Below, in pieces: positions 38,241 through 48,016 of a stretch of DNA of 64,000 nucleotides. A program made the position numbers and the translations under genes. The stretch comes from Iodobacter ciconiae. Lineage in GTDB: Bacteria > Pseudomonadota > Gammaproteobacteria > Burkholderiales > Chitinibacteraceae. The notes beneath the pieces were generated by a model. That model had not been told where the DNA came from, made no database searches, and was given only the letters and a program-made list of their open reading frames with translations. The stretch covers positions 1,426,001 through 1,490,000 of the forward strand of contig NZ_CP034433.1 of NCBI RefSeq assembly GCF_003952345.1, in the 5' to 3' direction. The stretch's first letter is position 1. Every line of letters starts with the position of its first letter.

Positions 38241-39616
38241 CTCCCCCACCCGCTACAAGTAATGTCGCCTGGCTGGCCTACTGGGCTCGTCGCAGCCTGC
38301 CTATTTTGCAGTCCAGCCGTGAGCAGTTGCTTCTGGCACTGCGTCGCGCTGATCGCTTCAGCCCGGCTGATTTAGCCGACATTGTTTTAAGAGATCCTCT
38401 GCTTACCGCTCAGGCACTGCGCTATATTAATCAGCGGCAAAAAAATAGTCTGGCAGCCGATATCACAACCGTTAATGGGATTGTGATGCTGATGGGGGTG
38501 ACTCCATTTATTGAGTATTTTATCCGGCAGCCCATTTTAGAAGACGTCCTGCAAAGCCACCCGCTTACCATTGCCCGTATACACAAATGTGTTGCCGATA
38601 GCCGTTTTTGTGCAAAGCTGGCGAGAGAGTTTGCCAGTGAGCGCTATGATGCGCATCTGGATGAGGTTTTTATCTCTGCTTTACTCAGCCGTATGCCGGA
38701 AATTCTGGAACTTCTGGCTCACGATATTGATCCTGCCGCACCTCCTGGGCGGGATGAGGCCTATGCTTTGCTGGCCGCCTGGTCGTTACCCCTGGCACTG
38801 GATGCTTTATTGTCACAGGAACCTTCCTCTCCAAGGCAGCTTTTGCAGCAGGCCACATTGCAATTGGCTCATTTGTTGGATCGTGGCTGGTGGCAGCCCG
38901 AGGTAGCTATCGGTTTGCGCACTATGGCTGAAATATTAAATACTTCGGTCGATGATATCTGGCAAAGAGTCAACCGATTAATGCTGCAATACGCGCGAAA
39001 TGAGCCTCAGAAACAAGGCTGGCCAGCAGCCCGCTGGTTGCCCATGCTGCCAGGTGAATGGCCTCAGCCTGCAGTTGCACCGCAGGCGGTGGTACCTGTA
39101 GTAACTAAAGATATCCTGGCAGAAAGAATGCAAGCACTTCATCTGGCGGGGGCTCAGGGGGCGCCTGCCAATCAGATTATGACGCTGGCGGTGCGCGCTT
39201 TAGCTGAAGGGTTGGGTATGCGCCGTATTCTTTTTGCGCTGATGGTAACTGGGGAAAACGCTGTTAAAGCGCGCTTTGCCCATGGTATAGAGCCAGCCGA
39301 CCCCGCACGGCAGCTGCATATCAAACTGGATGAGCCACATTTACTGACGCGGCTTATGTTAAAGCAGCAAAGTATCTGGCTAAATTCAGCTAATGCCGCA
39401 AGTCTGGAGCCTATGCTGCCAGCTGGTTTTCGTAATCAGGTCGGCCGGGGAGAGTTTTGCGCAATGTCCATCTTCGTGGGGGACAAAGCGGTAGGAATTA
39501 TCTATGCAGACCGGCATGGCGGTGACAGTATCACAGATGCGCATTATCAGCATTTTAAGCAGATTGGTTTACTGACCAGTCGCGCTCTATCTCATCACCC
39601 CGCTCAGCATCGCTGA
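38228..39616 (+). CDS. HDOD-domain signalling protein with C-terminal GAF-like region
   Basis: The ATG at 38228 is chosen (462 residues); an in-frame start at 38204 would add eight. The N-terminal part contains a divergent HDOD domain (about 30-225): LRRADRFSPADLADIVLRDP, QALRYINQRQ and VNGIVMLMGVTPF are typical. The region from about 300 (QIMTLAVRALAEGLGMRRI, then FVGDKAVGIIYADRHG) reads like a GAF domain. HDOD proteins regulate motility, c-di-GMP signalling or stress responses in many betaproteobacteria. Co-location with motAB would fit a motility link, but that is inference. No GGDEF or EAL domain is present. Confidence 0.78.
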   Translation: MENLAPPPATSNVAWLAYWARRSLPILQSSREQLLLALRRADRFSPADLADIVLRDPLLTAQALRYINQRQKNSLAADITTVNGIVMLMGVTPFIEYFIRQPILEDVLQSHPLTIARIHKCVADSRFCAKLAREFASERYDAHLDEVFISALLSRMPEILELLAHDIDPAAPPGRDEAYALLAAWSLPLALDALLSQEPSSPRQLLQQATLQLAHLLDRGWWQPEVAIGLRTMAEILNTSVDDIWQRVNRLMLQYARNEPQKQGWPAARWLPMLPGEWPQPAVAPQAVVPVVTKDILAERMQALHLAGAQGAPANQIMTLAVRALAEGLGMRRILFALMVTGENAVKARFAHGIEPADPARQLHIKLDEPHLLTRLMLKQQSIWLNSANAASLEPMLPAGFRNQVGRGEFCAMSIFVGDKAVGIIYADRHGGDSITDAHYQHFKQIGLLTSRALSHHPAQHR

Positions 39617-39632
39617 TTGCTTTAGGTTATCT

Positions 39633-40409
39633 ATGCTTGTTATTTCTTCCCGTCAGAATCCTTTTTTTAAGTCTTTATTGAAACTTTCCAGTAGCCGCCG
39701 TGAGCGAAAAAAAACCAGGCAGACCCTGCTTGATGGTACACATCTTTTGTTGGCTTTGGCGGATGCAGGCGGGGTATTGGAGAGAATCATTTTAACGCCA
39801 TCAGCGCGTGAAAACACCGAAGTGCAGATACTTTTGCAGCGTTTTACTGCGGCACAAACTGTATTAGATGAAGCTTTGTTTGCCGAGCTGAGTGATTTGC
39901 CCAGTACCACGGGCGTGATGGGGCTCTATGCTATTCCTTCTGTCGCCGCAGCACGTGAATGTGGTTTTTGCCTGTTGCTGGACGGGGTGCAAGATCCTGG
40001 TAATGTGGGCACTATTTTGCGGTCTGCAGTGGCGTTTGGTGTAGATCAGGTACTGCTCGCAGATGAGTGTGCTGATATCTGGTCGCCCAAAGTTCTGCGG
40101 GCAGGGATGGGGGCGCACTTTGTATTGGAAATGCTGGAGCATGCCGATTTACTTTCTTTTGCTGGTAGATTTTCCGGTGATGTGGCTGTGACGACTCTGG
40201 AGAGCGCTGTACCTCCTTATGCCGCAAATTTAGCGGGTGATCTGGCTCTGGTTCTTGGGTCGGAAGGTGCTGGCGTTTCGCAAGCCTTGCAAGATATGGC
40301 CAGCCTGAAACTAACTATTCCTATGAGCGGGCAGATTGAATCATTAAATGTGGCCGCTGCCGCTGCAATTCTTTGTTATGAGCGGCAAAGGCAAGTCAGC
40401 CTGATATAG
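39633..40409 (+). CDS. TrmH/SpoU family RNA 2'-O-methyltransferase
   Basis: This 258-residue protein has an N-terminal substrate-binding region (SSRQNPFFKSLLKLSSSRRE, TLLDGTHLLLAL). A SPOUT knot domain follows with motif 1 LLLDGVQDPGNVGTILRSAVAF, motif 2 LALVLGSEGAGVSQAL and motif 3 IPMSGQIESLNVAAAAAI. The family methylates ribose 2'-OH in rRNA or tRNA using SAM; the target nucleotide cannot be told. It resembles the betaproteobacterial RNA methyltransferase often found next to rnhB. It ends the plus-strand run facing the carbonic anhydrase gene. Confidence 0.93.
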   Translation: MLVISSRQNPFFKSLLKLSSSRRERKKTRQTLLDGTHLLLALADAGGVLERIILTPSARENTEVQILLQRFTAAQTVLDEALFAELSDLPSTTGVMGLYAIPSVAAARECGFCLLLDGVQDPGNVGTILRSAVAFGVDQVLLADECADIWSPKVLRAGMGAHFVLEMLEHADLLSFAGRFSGDVAVTTLESAVPPYAANLAGDLALVLGSEGAGVSQALQDMASLKLTIPMSGQIESLNVAAAAAILCYERQRQVSLI

Positions 40410-40440
40410 TAGTGTGGGTTATATGGGGCATGCGGAATAC

Positions 40441-41415
40441 TCACATTCCCTCCATCACATTTCTTGCGTTGATTGATTGAATTGGCCTCGCGTTCATTGG
40501 GAACTCTTTGCGAAATCGCGCAATCTGCCGCGCAGAAATACTAAGTGGGTTTTTCATGATCAACCAGCGCACACCTTCGGAGCATGGGGGGGTCGTGAGA
40601 GACCCCATAAAGGTATAAAAAGACTGATCCAGAGGAAGTAGTGCGGCAGGGCTGTATGTCAGTTTATCAAATGTTCGTGTCTCATTGTGTTCACTAGGCA
40701 TTTTGTCCCAGAGTGTTTCAATGAGCGGATTGTCCTGTGTTCCTTGTTGAATAAGTGCAGCAACAACAGCCAGCTTGCCTTCCTCACTTTTATGCACCAG
40801 GTGTGCAACCATTGGATAGCGTATTCCGCCGATGGCTTCTTCGCTTGGAGTGTGAAAGTGAAATTGCAGGAGCTGATATTTACTGCCCATTATTTCAATA
40901 AAGCTGCCCGGATCAATATTAAGCTGGATGGTGTGCCCGTTATTAAGGACGGTAATTCTGCTCATGCCATAGCTGAATTTAATTTTTTCCATTTCTTGCG
41001 CATAGCTGGTCGTAATATTGATGGGTGATTGTTCTTTCCCCTCGGTGCATAGTGAAAATGAAGGACTCATATTGCCCCAGCTGCTGGGGCCGGTATTGCC
41101 TTCTTCGTAGCCCCAGTGCCCGCCTGCATGAGGCGCTCCGTGTACACTCGGCGCGGGAGATGGATTGTGTGCCGTAGTACTGCGTTTCTTTGTGATGTGG
41201 GTGCTGCTGCTACGGCGGCCGGGTGCTGGAATGCCATGTTTTCCAGTAGGAGCAGAATGGGGGATGGGGATTATTTCAGGGGCGGGGGCTTCATTGCTGG
41301 CGGATTCTGCGTCGGGCTTTTCAGTTTTATGAGCAGGGACCGGTGCTTTATGGCTGGGCTCGGTGGCAATGGCAAACGTAATAGTCAGGCACATCATGAG
41401 TGCGGAGTAGCGCAT
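40441..41415 (-). CDS. Secreted alpha-type carbonic anhydrase with proline-rich linker
   Basis: This 324-residue protein has an N-terminal signal peptide (MRYSALMMCLTITFAIATEP). About 75 residues rich in Pro, Ser and His follow (APVPAHKTEK, PAPEIIPIPH). The alpha-carbonic anhydrase domain runs from about 95 to 320: HWGYEEG, then EQSPINI. The three zinc histidines are in FHFHTPSE (two) and AHLVH. LDQSFYTFMGSLTTPPCSEGV is the family C-terminal block. It would hydrate CO2 in the periplasm or outside. It is transcribed opposite to both neighbours. The long linker suggests spacing away from the membrane or wall. Confidence 0.94.
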   Translation of the reverse strand: MRYSALMMCLTITFAIATEPSHKAPVPAHKTEKPDAESASNEAPAPEIIPIPHSAPTGKHGIPAPGRRSSSTHITKKRSTTAHNPSPAPSVHGAPHAGGHWGYEEGNTGPSSWGNMSPSFSLCTEGKEQSPINITTSYAQEMEKIKFSYGMSRITVLNNGHTIQLNIDPGSFIEIMGSKYQLLQFHFHTPSEEAIGGIRYPMVAHLVHKSEEGKLAVVAALIQQGTQDNPLIETLWDKMPSEHNETRTFDKLTYSPAALLPLDQSFYTFMGSLTTPPCSEGVRWLIMKNPLSISARQIARFRKEFPMNARPIQSINARNVMEGM

Positions 41416-41528
41416 AGTGTGTATTCCGTTTAGATAAGGTCTGAATGTCTTTTTGAAAGCTTAGCTGTGATCAGCAAAAAGACAACTTTGCTGCGTTATA
41501 ATTTGTAAAACAACCAAGGTTCAAACTG

Positions 41529-42035
41529 ATGAATCCACTACCTGTTCCTGATGGCGTACATTTTCACGCCCATTTACCACTTGCGTGGCATGGTTTGTTG
41601 CAGCAAAGCGCTTTTGAAGCAACGCGCTATCTTGCGGTACTGGCCGAGTTCGAGTCAAATAATGATGAGCGCGGTCATGCACAGGATGCTTTGCACGCCA
41701 AGCTGGACTTGATGCTTCTGTGGACTGCAAAAAATGCGAGTCATAGCCTTCCGCCGCCCAAAGAGGTTATCGTTGGCCTGGAAACAATTGCATGGCGGGA
41801 TACCGCTGCTTTGCCAGTTGGCGTGCATGGTGTGCTTGCTATTAGCCTTTCACATGTATTTCCTTTTTCCTTGCAGTTGCCTGCCCAAATTATGGGTTGC
41901 ACGGTAGCGGAGCACGGATATGTGCTGACTGCACGCCTGTTGTTGCAGGAAGAAGCTTTGCGTGACTGGTTCGAGCGCACTGTTTTCAGAAACCACCGCC
42001 GTATTGTGCATGCAGAGCGCGGGATGCAAATATGA
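41529..42035 (+). CDS. PilZ-like domain protein (tentative)
   Basis: This is a 168-residue cytoplasmic protein without signal or membrane segment. The N-terminal half is helical (FEATRYLAVLAEFE, DALHAKLDLMLLW). The C-terminal half is beta-rich (VGVHGVLAISLSHVFPFSLQ, LPAQIMGC), ending FRNHRRIVHAERG. The helical N-terminus followed by a small barrel resembles the atypical PilZ proteins of Neisseriales, but the canonical RxxxR and D/NxSxxG motifs are not evident. It overlaps ung by four bases. The function is therefore only a guess. Confidence 0.5.
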   Translation: MNPLPVPDGVHFHAHLPLAWHGLLQQSAFEATRYLAVLAEFESNNDERGHAQDALHAKLDLMLLWTAKNASHSLPPPKEVIVGLETIAWRDTAALPVGVHGVLAISLSHVFPFSLQLPAQIMGCTVAEHGYVLTARLLLQEEALRDWFERTVFRNHRRIVHAERGMQI

Positions 42036-42706
42036 TGATATTGCCAGCTGAATGGCAGCTTTTAGTCGGTGATGTGTTGCAAAGCACAAAATGGCAGCAG
42101 CTAAGCGTGTTTCTGGATGCGGAGCTTGCCGCAGGCAAGGTTATTTACCCGAAACAATCACGGTGGTTTGCGGCGCTTGAATCTGTCCTGCCCGAGCACG
42201 TCAAAGTAGTTGTGCTCGGGCAGGATCCCTATCATGGCGCTGGACAGGCACACGGCTTGAGCTTTTCTGTGCCTGTCGGGGTTAAGCCTCCCCCCTCTTT
42301 AGTCAATATCTTTAAAGAACAGACGCGCGATCTGGGTCATACCCCTCCTCAGCATGGCAATCTTCAATCATGGGCCACGCAGGGAGTTTTGCTGCTTAAT
42401 AGCGTTTTAACCGTTGAAGCAGATAAAGCCGCATCGCACGCCGGGCAGGGCTGGGAAGAGCTGACCGATGCTTTAATTAAATCGCTGGCCGAGCAGCATA
42501 GTCATATCGTTTTTATGCTTTGGGGGGCTTATGCGAAAAAGAAGCAAGCCTTAATTGATGCTGGCCATCATTGCATCCTGTGCTCGGCTCATCCTTCACC
42601 GCTATCGGCTCATCGCGGGTTTATTGGGAATGGGCATTTTTCGGCGGCAAATCGCTATTTACTTGCGCAGGGTAAATCAGGCATTGATTGGAAAATTAGC
42701 GGGTGA
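42032..42706 (+). CDS. ung: Uracil-DNA glycosylase (family 1)
   Basis: This 224-residue repair enzyme excises uracil from DNA. The catalytic Asp lies in VVLGQDPYHGAGQAHGLSF. The DNA-intercalation loop HPSPLSAHRGFIGNGHFS carries the catalytic His. GVLLLNSVLTVEADKAASH is also typical. Two in-frame ATGs (42032, 42035) overlap the previous stop. The length matches the family. Confidence 0.97.
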   Translation: MMILPAEWQLLVGDVLQSTKWQQLSVFLDAELAAGKVIYPKQSRWFAALESVLPEHVKVVVLGQDPYHGAGQAHGLSFSVPVGVKPPPSLVNIFKEQTRDLGHTPPQHGNLQSWATQGVLLLNSVLTVEADKAASHAGQGWEELTDALIKSLAEQHSHIVFMLWGAYAKKKQALIDAGHHCILCSAHPSPLSAHRGFIGNGHFSAANRYLLAQGKSGIDWKISG

Positions 42707-42845
42707 ATGCCGGTAGGCAGATGTGGGAATTATAAACGTCGATGTCAAGTCTGTGATCAATAACTTTCATCCGATTTTGAAACAATGACCGAGCTTACCG
42801 CAGCAGGCATGTTAGGCGCTGTATAGGCACAAGCAGGGGAGCATA

Positions 42846-44540
42846 TTGAAAATACTATTGAATCACCTTGGTTTTGAATTGGCAGGGCAAAAAATCGCCA
42901 TTATTGATGCACCTGCTGATTTTGCAGCGCGCCATTTTAGTGTGTATCACAGCGAGAGCCGCGAGCTGGCTTTTTCGGGTGAGATTCAGCAAAGCGGTGG
43001 CGTGGATCATTGGGGGGCTGGGCAATGGCATTACTGGGTAGCTGATTTTTCTGCTCTGGATGCTGAGGGCGAGTATTTTCTGGTGGTGGGTGGTATCAAT
43101 CCCCCTCTGGTCTCGCACACCTTTAGTATTGCAAAAAAATTATTTTCTGAGCAAATTCTGTCGGATATCGTGCATTACATCAAAGGCCAGCGCTGCACCG
43201 GCTTGTATGATAAAGCGGATCGCAGTCGCCCCAAATGGGGTGGCGAAGAGCGTCGTGATGTGCATGGCGGCTGGTATGATGCTTCGGGGGATTGCTCCAA
43301 ATACCTAAGCCATTTGTCTTTTGCCAACTTTATGAATCCGCAGCAAACGCCACAAGTGGTGTGGAATTTGCTTGATGGCCTGGCGCAATTGCCGCCGCAA
43401 TCTAAATGGTTTAATGAAAGAATGGTCGATGAGGTCTTGCATGGCGCTGATTATTTAGTGCGTATGCAAGATCCGGCAGGTTATTTCTATATGACCGTGT
43501 TTGATCAATGGTCCAAAGACGAAAATCGCCGGGATATCTGCGCTTATGAAACGCAAAAAGGCGAGAAATTTGCCTGTTATCAGGCTGGCTATCGTCAGGG
43601 CGGTGGGGTAGCCATCGCTGCGTTGGCCCGCGCATCAGCCTTACAGCGCGATGGTGAATTCAGCCGTGCTTTCTATTTGCAAGCAGCACAGCGTGGCTTT
43701 GCTCATCTTGAGCAGTACAATATTGAATACCTAGATAATGGTGTCGAAAATATTATCGACGATTACTGCGCCTTGCTGGCCGCTTGTGAATTACTGGAAG
43801 TAAGTGGTGATGCAGTCTATGCAGATGCCGCTGTACGGCGGGTTTTAAATTTACTGGAGCGGCAAACAGCAGAGGGTTGGTTTAAAGCCGATGCAGCCGG
43901 GGAGCGTAGTTATTTTCACGCTGCGGAAGCAGGCTTGCCTTATATTGCGCTGATGCGTTTTGTCGAAGTTGTACCTAGCTCGCCTTTAGTTGGGCGGATT
44001 CGTGAAGCGCTGCGCTGTGCTTTTGAGTATGAATACAAAATCACCTTTGCCAGTGTCAATAACCCCTTTGGTTATCCGCGCCAGTTTGTAAAACAGGCTG
44101 GTGAAGCAGGGTGCGAGCAATTTTTTATTCCGCATAATAATGGTACGGGTTATTGGTGGCAGGGCGAGAACGCCCGTTTAGGCTCGCTTGCCGCAGCCAG
44201 TGTCCGTGCACAAGTTTTCTTTGTTGATGATTTGTCTCTAGTCACGAAATTGATAAAGTATGAGCAAGCTGCGCTGGACTGGTTGCTGGGCGCAAATCCT
44301 TTTGACGCCTGCATGTTGCAAGGCTGGGGTCGCAACAATCCACGCTATGAAGTTGGCTTTTATAATGCCCCGGGTGGTGTATGCAATGGTATTACCAGTG
44401 GCTTAGATAATGAAAACGATATTGATTTCAGAAAATCAGAAATAGCCACCATGGCAAATAGCTGGCGCTGGACAGAGCAATGGATGCCGCATGGTGCCTG
44501 GCTGTTTCTGGCACTAAGCACGCGAATTGGTAAAAACTAA
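42846..44540 (+). CDS. Cytoplasmic glycoside hydrolase family 9 enzyme (cellulase/glucosaminidase type)
   Basis: This 564-residue protein starts at TTG 42846, supported by AGGGGAG seven bases upstream. No signal peptide is present. Residues 1-95 form an Ig-like CelD_N domain (NHLGFELAGQKIAII). The (alpha/alpha)6 GH9 catalytic domain follows. The nucleophile-activating pair lies in GGWYDASGDCSKYLSH (D145, D149). The proposed acid is E532 in KSEIATMANSW, equivalent to the NE(V/I) motif of GH9. HNNGTGYWWQGENARLG is also conserved. Lack of a signal peptide argues against extracellular cellulose digestion. It resembles Vibrio GH9 glucosaminidases that split imported chitosan/chitobiose units. The substrate is inferred. 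Confidence 0.85.
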   Translation: MKILLNHLGFELAGQKIAIIDAPADFAARHFSVYHSESRELAFSGEIQQSGGVDHWGAGQWHYWVADFSALDAEGEYFLVVGGINPPLVSHTFSIAKKLFSEQILSDIVHYIKGQRCTGLYDKADRSRPKWGGEERRDVHGGWYDASGDCSKYLSHLSFANFMNPQQTPQVVWNLLDGLAQLPPQSKWFNERMVDEVLHGADYLVRMQDPAGYFYMTVFDQWSKDENRRDICAYETQKGEKFACYQAGYRQGGGVAIAALARASALQRDGEFSRAFYLQAAQRGFAHLEQYNIEYLDNGVENIIDDYCALLAACELLEVSGDAVYADAAVRRVLNLLERQTAEGWFKADAAGERSYFHAAEAGLPYIALMRFVEVVPSSPLVGRIREALRCAFEYEYKITFASVNNPFGYPRQFVKQAGEAGCEQFFIPHNNGTGYWWQGENARLGSLAAASVRAQVFFVDDLSLVTKLIKYEQAALDWLLGANPFDACMLQGWGRNNPRYEVGFYNAPGGVCNGITSGLDNENDIDFRKSEIATMANSWRWTEQWMPHGAWLFLALSTRIGKN

Positions 44541-44601
44541 ATAGAGGCTGGGTAAAGCGCTTACCCATGCGTAAATAGTCATCATTTAAAAGGAATACAA
44601 A

Positions 44602-45597
44602 ATGGCAATCGTTGTTACCGGAGCTGCCGGTTTTATTGGTTCAAATATTATTAAAGGCCTGAATGCTCGTGGCGAAACCGAGATTATTGCTGTGGATGAT
44701 TTGGCTTTGCCGGATCAATTTAAAAATCTGGTTGATTGCCAAATTAGCCATTACGCGGATAAAGAAGATTTTATTGCCGATTTAAGCGAAGGGCATTACG
44801 ACGGCGAAATCACTGCTATTTTCCATGAGGGGGCTTGTTCAGATACGATGGAGCATAACGGAAAGTATATGATGGATAATAACTATCAATATACCTTGGC
44901 TCTGTTTGATTGGTGCCAAGCCGAAGAAGTGCAGTTTTTATATGCATCCAGTGCAGCTACTTATGGCAATGGTGATCATGGTTTTATTGAAAGCCCTGAT
45001 TGTGAAGCTCCACTGAATGTATATGGTTATTCCAAGCTTTTATTCGACCAGGTGCTGCGCCAGCGTATGAATGAAATTACTGCACAGGTTGTGGGCTTTC
45101 GTTATTTTAATGTGTATGGGCCGCGTGAGCAGCATAAAGGCCGTATGGCTTCGGTGGCTTTTCACCATTTCAATCAATACCGTGAACACGGTAAAGTAAA
45201 ATTATTTGGTGAGTATGGTGGTTACGGTAATGGTGGCCATACGCGCGATTTTATTTCTGTAGAAGATGTTGTTAAAGCCAACCTATGGTTTCTGGATAAT
45301 CCCGATGTTTGCGGTATTTACAATTTGGGTACAGGTAAATCGCAGCCATTTAATGACGTAGCATTGGCGGTAGTTAATACTTGTCGTGAGCATGAAGGTA
45401 AAGCAACACTTAGCCTGGAAGAAATGATTACACAGGGTGTGCTGGAATATATTGATTTTCCGGATTCACTCAAAGGGAAGTATCAATGTTTTACCGAGGC
45501 CGATACTACCTTATTACGGGAGTCCGGCTACGATGAAGACTTTTTAACGGTGGAGGAGGGAGTGCGCCGTTATGTTGAAGTGTTATTGAAGAAATAA
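44602..45597 (+). CDS. hldD: ADP-L-glycero-D-manno-heptose 6-epimerase
   Basis: This 331-residue short-chain epimerase makes the LPS inner-core heptose precursor. The NAD(P)-binding motif [17 protein letters not shown] is at residues 4-20. The catalytic Tyr-Lys pair lies in [49 protein letters not shown] and [20 protein letters not shown] are HldD-specific blocks. The HldA kinase of the same pathway is encoded at 57652. AAAGGA precedes the ATG. Confidence 0.97.
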   Translation: MAIVVTGAAGFIGSNIIKGLNARGETEIIAVDDLALPDQFKNLVDCQISHYADKEDFIADLSEGHYDGEITAIFHEGACSDTMEHNGKYMMDNNYQYTLALFDWCQAEEVQFLYASSAATYGNGDHGFIESPDCEAPLNVYGYSKLLFDQVLRQRMNEITAQVVGFRYFNVYGPREQHKGRMASVAFHHFNQYREHGKVKLFGEYGGYGNGGHTRDFISVEDVVKANLWFLDNPDVCGIYNLGTGKSQPFNDVALAVVNTCREHEGKATLSLEEMITQGVLEYIDFPDSLKGKYQCFTEADTTLLRESGYDEDFLTVEEGVRRYVEVLLKK

Positions 45598-45948
45598 ACA
45601 CCCAAAGCCGGGCGTGTGCTCGGCTTTGGTCTGTGTTCCCTTATTTCATGATATTTCAGACTGTGTTTTTTTGCAGTTCAAATTGGGCTTTGAATAGTTT
45701 ATCGTTTACGCCTATCTGCCCGTCATCTGGCCCGTTACAGTGAGTTTGTCGACAGCACAGAACAGAGTTCTCTTCATAAAATAGAGTTATTGAAAGTCTC
45801 ATCGCTATGATGAGCGGGTTTTTATGCTGACGGGTGAGAAATATCGGCGGGCACTAATACTCTTCCGTGTAAAAAGTCGTTTTATTTGGCGCGGGCCGCT
45901 GTGGCTTAGGGGTAGAATTGCGCTCTCTTCGCTGATTATTTTTGAGCC
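45598..45948 (+). other. Intergenic region between hldD and uvrC with two stem-loops
   Basis: A stem AAAGCCG/CGGCTTT at about 45604-45628 is a probable hldD terminator, with only a weak T tract. A second, AT-richer stem CTCATC/GATGAG at about 45800-45817, followed by CGGGTTTTT, could be another terminator. A possible -10 box TAGAAT lies at about 45912-45917, close to the uvrC start. No coding sequence is seen. Confidence 0.5.
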
Positions 45949-47811
45949 ATGCCTGAACAATCTTCATCAGAAATCCCTTTCCATTCTGCCGCTTTAAGTT
46001 CGCAAAAGGCGCTGCTGGAACAAGTTAAAAACCTGCCGGGTCAGCCAGGGGTCTATCGATTTTTGGGGGCGGATGGCATCGTACTTTACGTAGGTAAGGC
46101 GATTAGTTTAAAAAAACGCGTTGGTTCTTATTTTCAGAAAAATGATCATAGCCCCCGAATTCGTTTGATGCTGGCACAGGTTATTGGCTTAGAAACGACG
46201 GTGGTTCGCTCCGAAGGTGAGGCGCTGGTTTTAGAAAATAATCTGATAAAAGCATTAAGCCCGCGTTATAACATTTTATTTCGTGATGATAAAAGTTACC
46301 CCTATGTGGTAATTACCGGGCATGCCTCCCCAAGGCTGGCTTATTACCGTGGAGCATTAGATAAGCGCCACCAATACTTTGGCCCTTTTCCAAATAGCTA
46401 TGTGGTTAAAGAGAGTATTCAGTTGCTGCAAAAGGTGTTCAGACTGCGCACCTGCGAAGATAGTGTATTTGCCAATCGCTCCCGCCCGTGTTTATTGCAT
46501 CAAATCAAACGCTGCTCAGCCCCTTGTGTGGATTTGATTACTGCGGATGATTACCGTAGTGATGTTAATAACGCAGTGCGTTTTTTAAATGGCAAAGCCA
46601 GCGAAGTATTGGGTGAGCTCGAAACGCGTATGCAGACTGCATCCGAGGCATGGTTGTTTGAAGAGGCTGCCGCCATTCGTGACCAAATTAATGCGCTATC
46701 ACGAATTCAGGACAAACAGTTTGTCTCAAGTAATAGCAGCGAAGTGGATGCTGATATCGTAGTTTGTGTGATCGGTAGTGGCATGATTTGTGTCAATTTG
46801 GCTATGGTGCGTGGCGGACGACATGTAGGTGATAAGAATTTATTCCCATCGCATGCAGATGGCTATGATGCACCTGCTGCGCTGGAAGCCTTTCTGGCCC
46901 AGCATTATCTGGATCGTAATGTGCCACCGGTCATTTTTTGCCATCCAGAGCCGGAAAATGCCAATGTACTGGCAGAGTTACTTGGACAGCAAGCCGAACA
47001 TAAGGTGGTGCTTAATAGCCACCCCAATGGCGAGCGGCGTGTTTGGCTGGATATGGCGATTAAAAATGCCGAATTGGCTATTTTGCAACGCAGCAGTCAA
47101 ACAGCAACTCAGCATGCGCGTTTAGGATCTTTAATTGAGGCGCTCGGGTGGCCCGATGCGGTGGCCCGTATTGAATGCTTTGATATCTCCCATACTATGG
47201 GCGAAGCTACCGTTGCATCCTGCGTGGTGTATGACCGTTTTGATATGCAGCCCAAAGAATACCGTCGCTACAATATTGAAGGCATCACGCCGGGTGATGA
47301 TTACGCAGCGATGCGTCAGGCTTTGATTCGCCGCTACGGAAAAATTGCTGCGGGCGAGGGAGTCGTGCCTGATGTGATATTGATCGACGGCGGCAAAGGC
47401 CAGCTCTCTATGGCAACCGAAGCCATGGCCGAGGTCGGAATGAGTAGCCCTATTTTGCTGGGCGTTGCCAAAGGCGAAACACGTAAGGCTGGATTGGAGC
47501 AATTAATTCTGAATGACAGACCTGCGCCTGTTGTGCTTAAGCGAGATCACCCCGCTTTGCATCTGATTCAGCAAATTCGCGATGAGGCACACCGGTTTGC
47601 CATTACCGGCCACCGCGCGCGGCGGGCAAAAACAAGGGTGACGTCTTCACTGGAAGATGTGGAAGGGATTGGCCCTAAGCGGCGTCAGAAATTATTAGCA
47701 AGTTTTGGTGGTTTACAGGGGGTGAAAGCAGCGAGTCTGGATGAGCTAAAACAGGTGGATGGGATTAACTCTGCCCTAGCAGAAAAAATCTATGCGGTTT
47801 TACACGCCTGA
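45949..47811 (+). CDS. uvrC: Excinuclease ABC subunit C
   Basis: This 620-residue nuclease makes both incisions in nucleotide excision repair. The GIY-YIG domain is near 28-105 ([19 protein letters not shown], then KKRVGSYF). A Cys-rich segment around [14 protein letters not shown] precedes a UVR motif ([16 protein letters not shown]). The RNase H-like C-terminal nuclease includes [20 protein letters not shown] and [12 protein letters not shown]. Tandem HhH motifs close the protein ([18 protein letters not shown]). It is complete and ends with TGA at 47811. Confidence 0.98.
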   Translation: MPEQSSSEIPFHSAALSSQKALLEQVKNLPGQPGVYRFLGADGIVLYVGKAISLKKRVGSYFQKNDHSPRIRLMLAQVIGLETTVVRSEGEALVLENNLIKALSPRYNILFRDDKSYPYVVITGHASPRLAYYRGALDKRHQYFGPFPNSYVVKESIQLLQKVFRLRTCEDSVFANRSRPCLLHQIKRCSAPCVDLITADDYRSDVNNAVRFLNGKASEVLGELETRMQTASEAWLFEEAAAIRDQINALSRIQDKQFVSSNSSEVDADIVVCVIGSGMICVNLAMVRGGRHVGDKNLFPSHADGYDAPAALEAFLAQHYLDRNVPPVIFCHPEPENANVLAELLGQQAEHKVVLNSHPNGERRVWLDMAIKNAELAILQRSSQTATQHARLGSLIEALGWPDAVARIECFDISHTMGEATVASCVVYDRFDMQPKEYRRYNIEGITPGDDYAAMRQALIRRYGKIAAGEGVVPDVILIDGGKGQLSMATEAMAEVGMSSPILLGVAKGETRKAGLEQLILNDRPAPVVLKRDHPALHLIQQIRDEAHRFAITGHRARRAKTRVTSSLEDVEGIGPKRRQKLLASFGGLQGVKAASLDELKQVDGINSALAEKIYAVLHA

Positions 47812-48016
47812 TCACAGTGCCACTATTTTTACGGTTATGAGGCGCTGTTGGTGCTTGTTTCGAGCTTGAATTATGAAAGAATCTGCAATGGAGCCCGTCT
47901 CTGTTGCAGATTCTTTACGAATGCGCGCAATAAAATGCCGTCGACAGCAAATATGACAGTGCATGCTGTTAGAATGCGGTTTTCTTGTAATGTTTGCTAT
48001 CGGGTTACGTATTCGC

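Noticed and set aside
45598..45948. A tRNA or small RNA gene between hldD and uvrC.
   Set aside because: No cloverleaf-like pairing or CCA end is visible, only two stem-loops that read as terminators.
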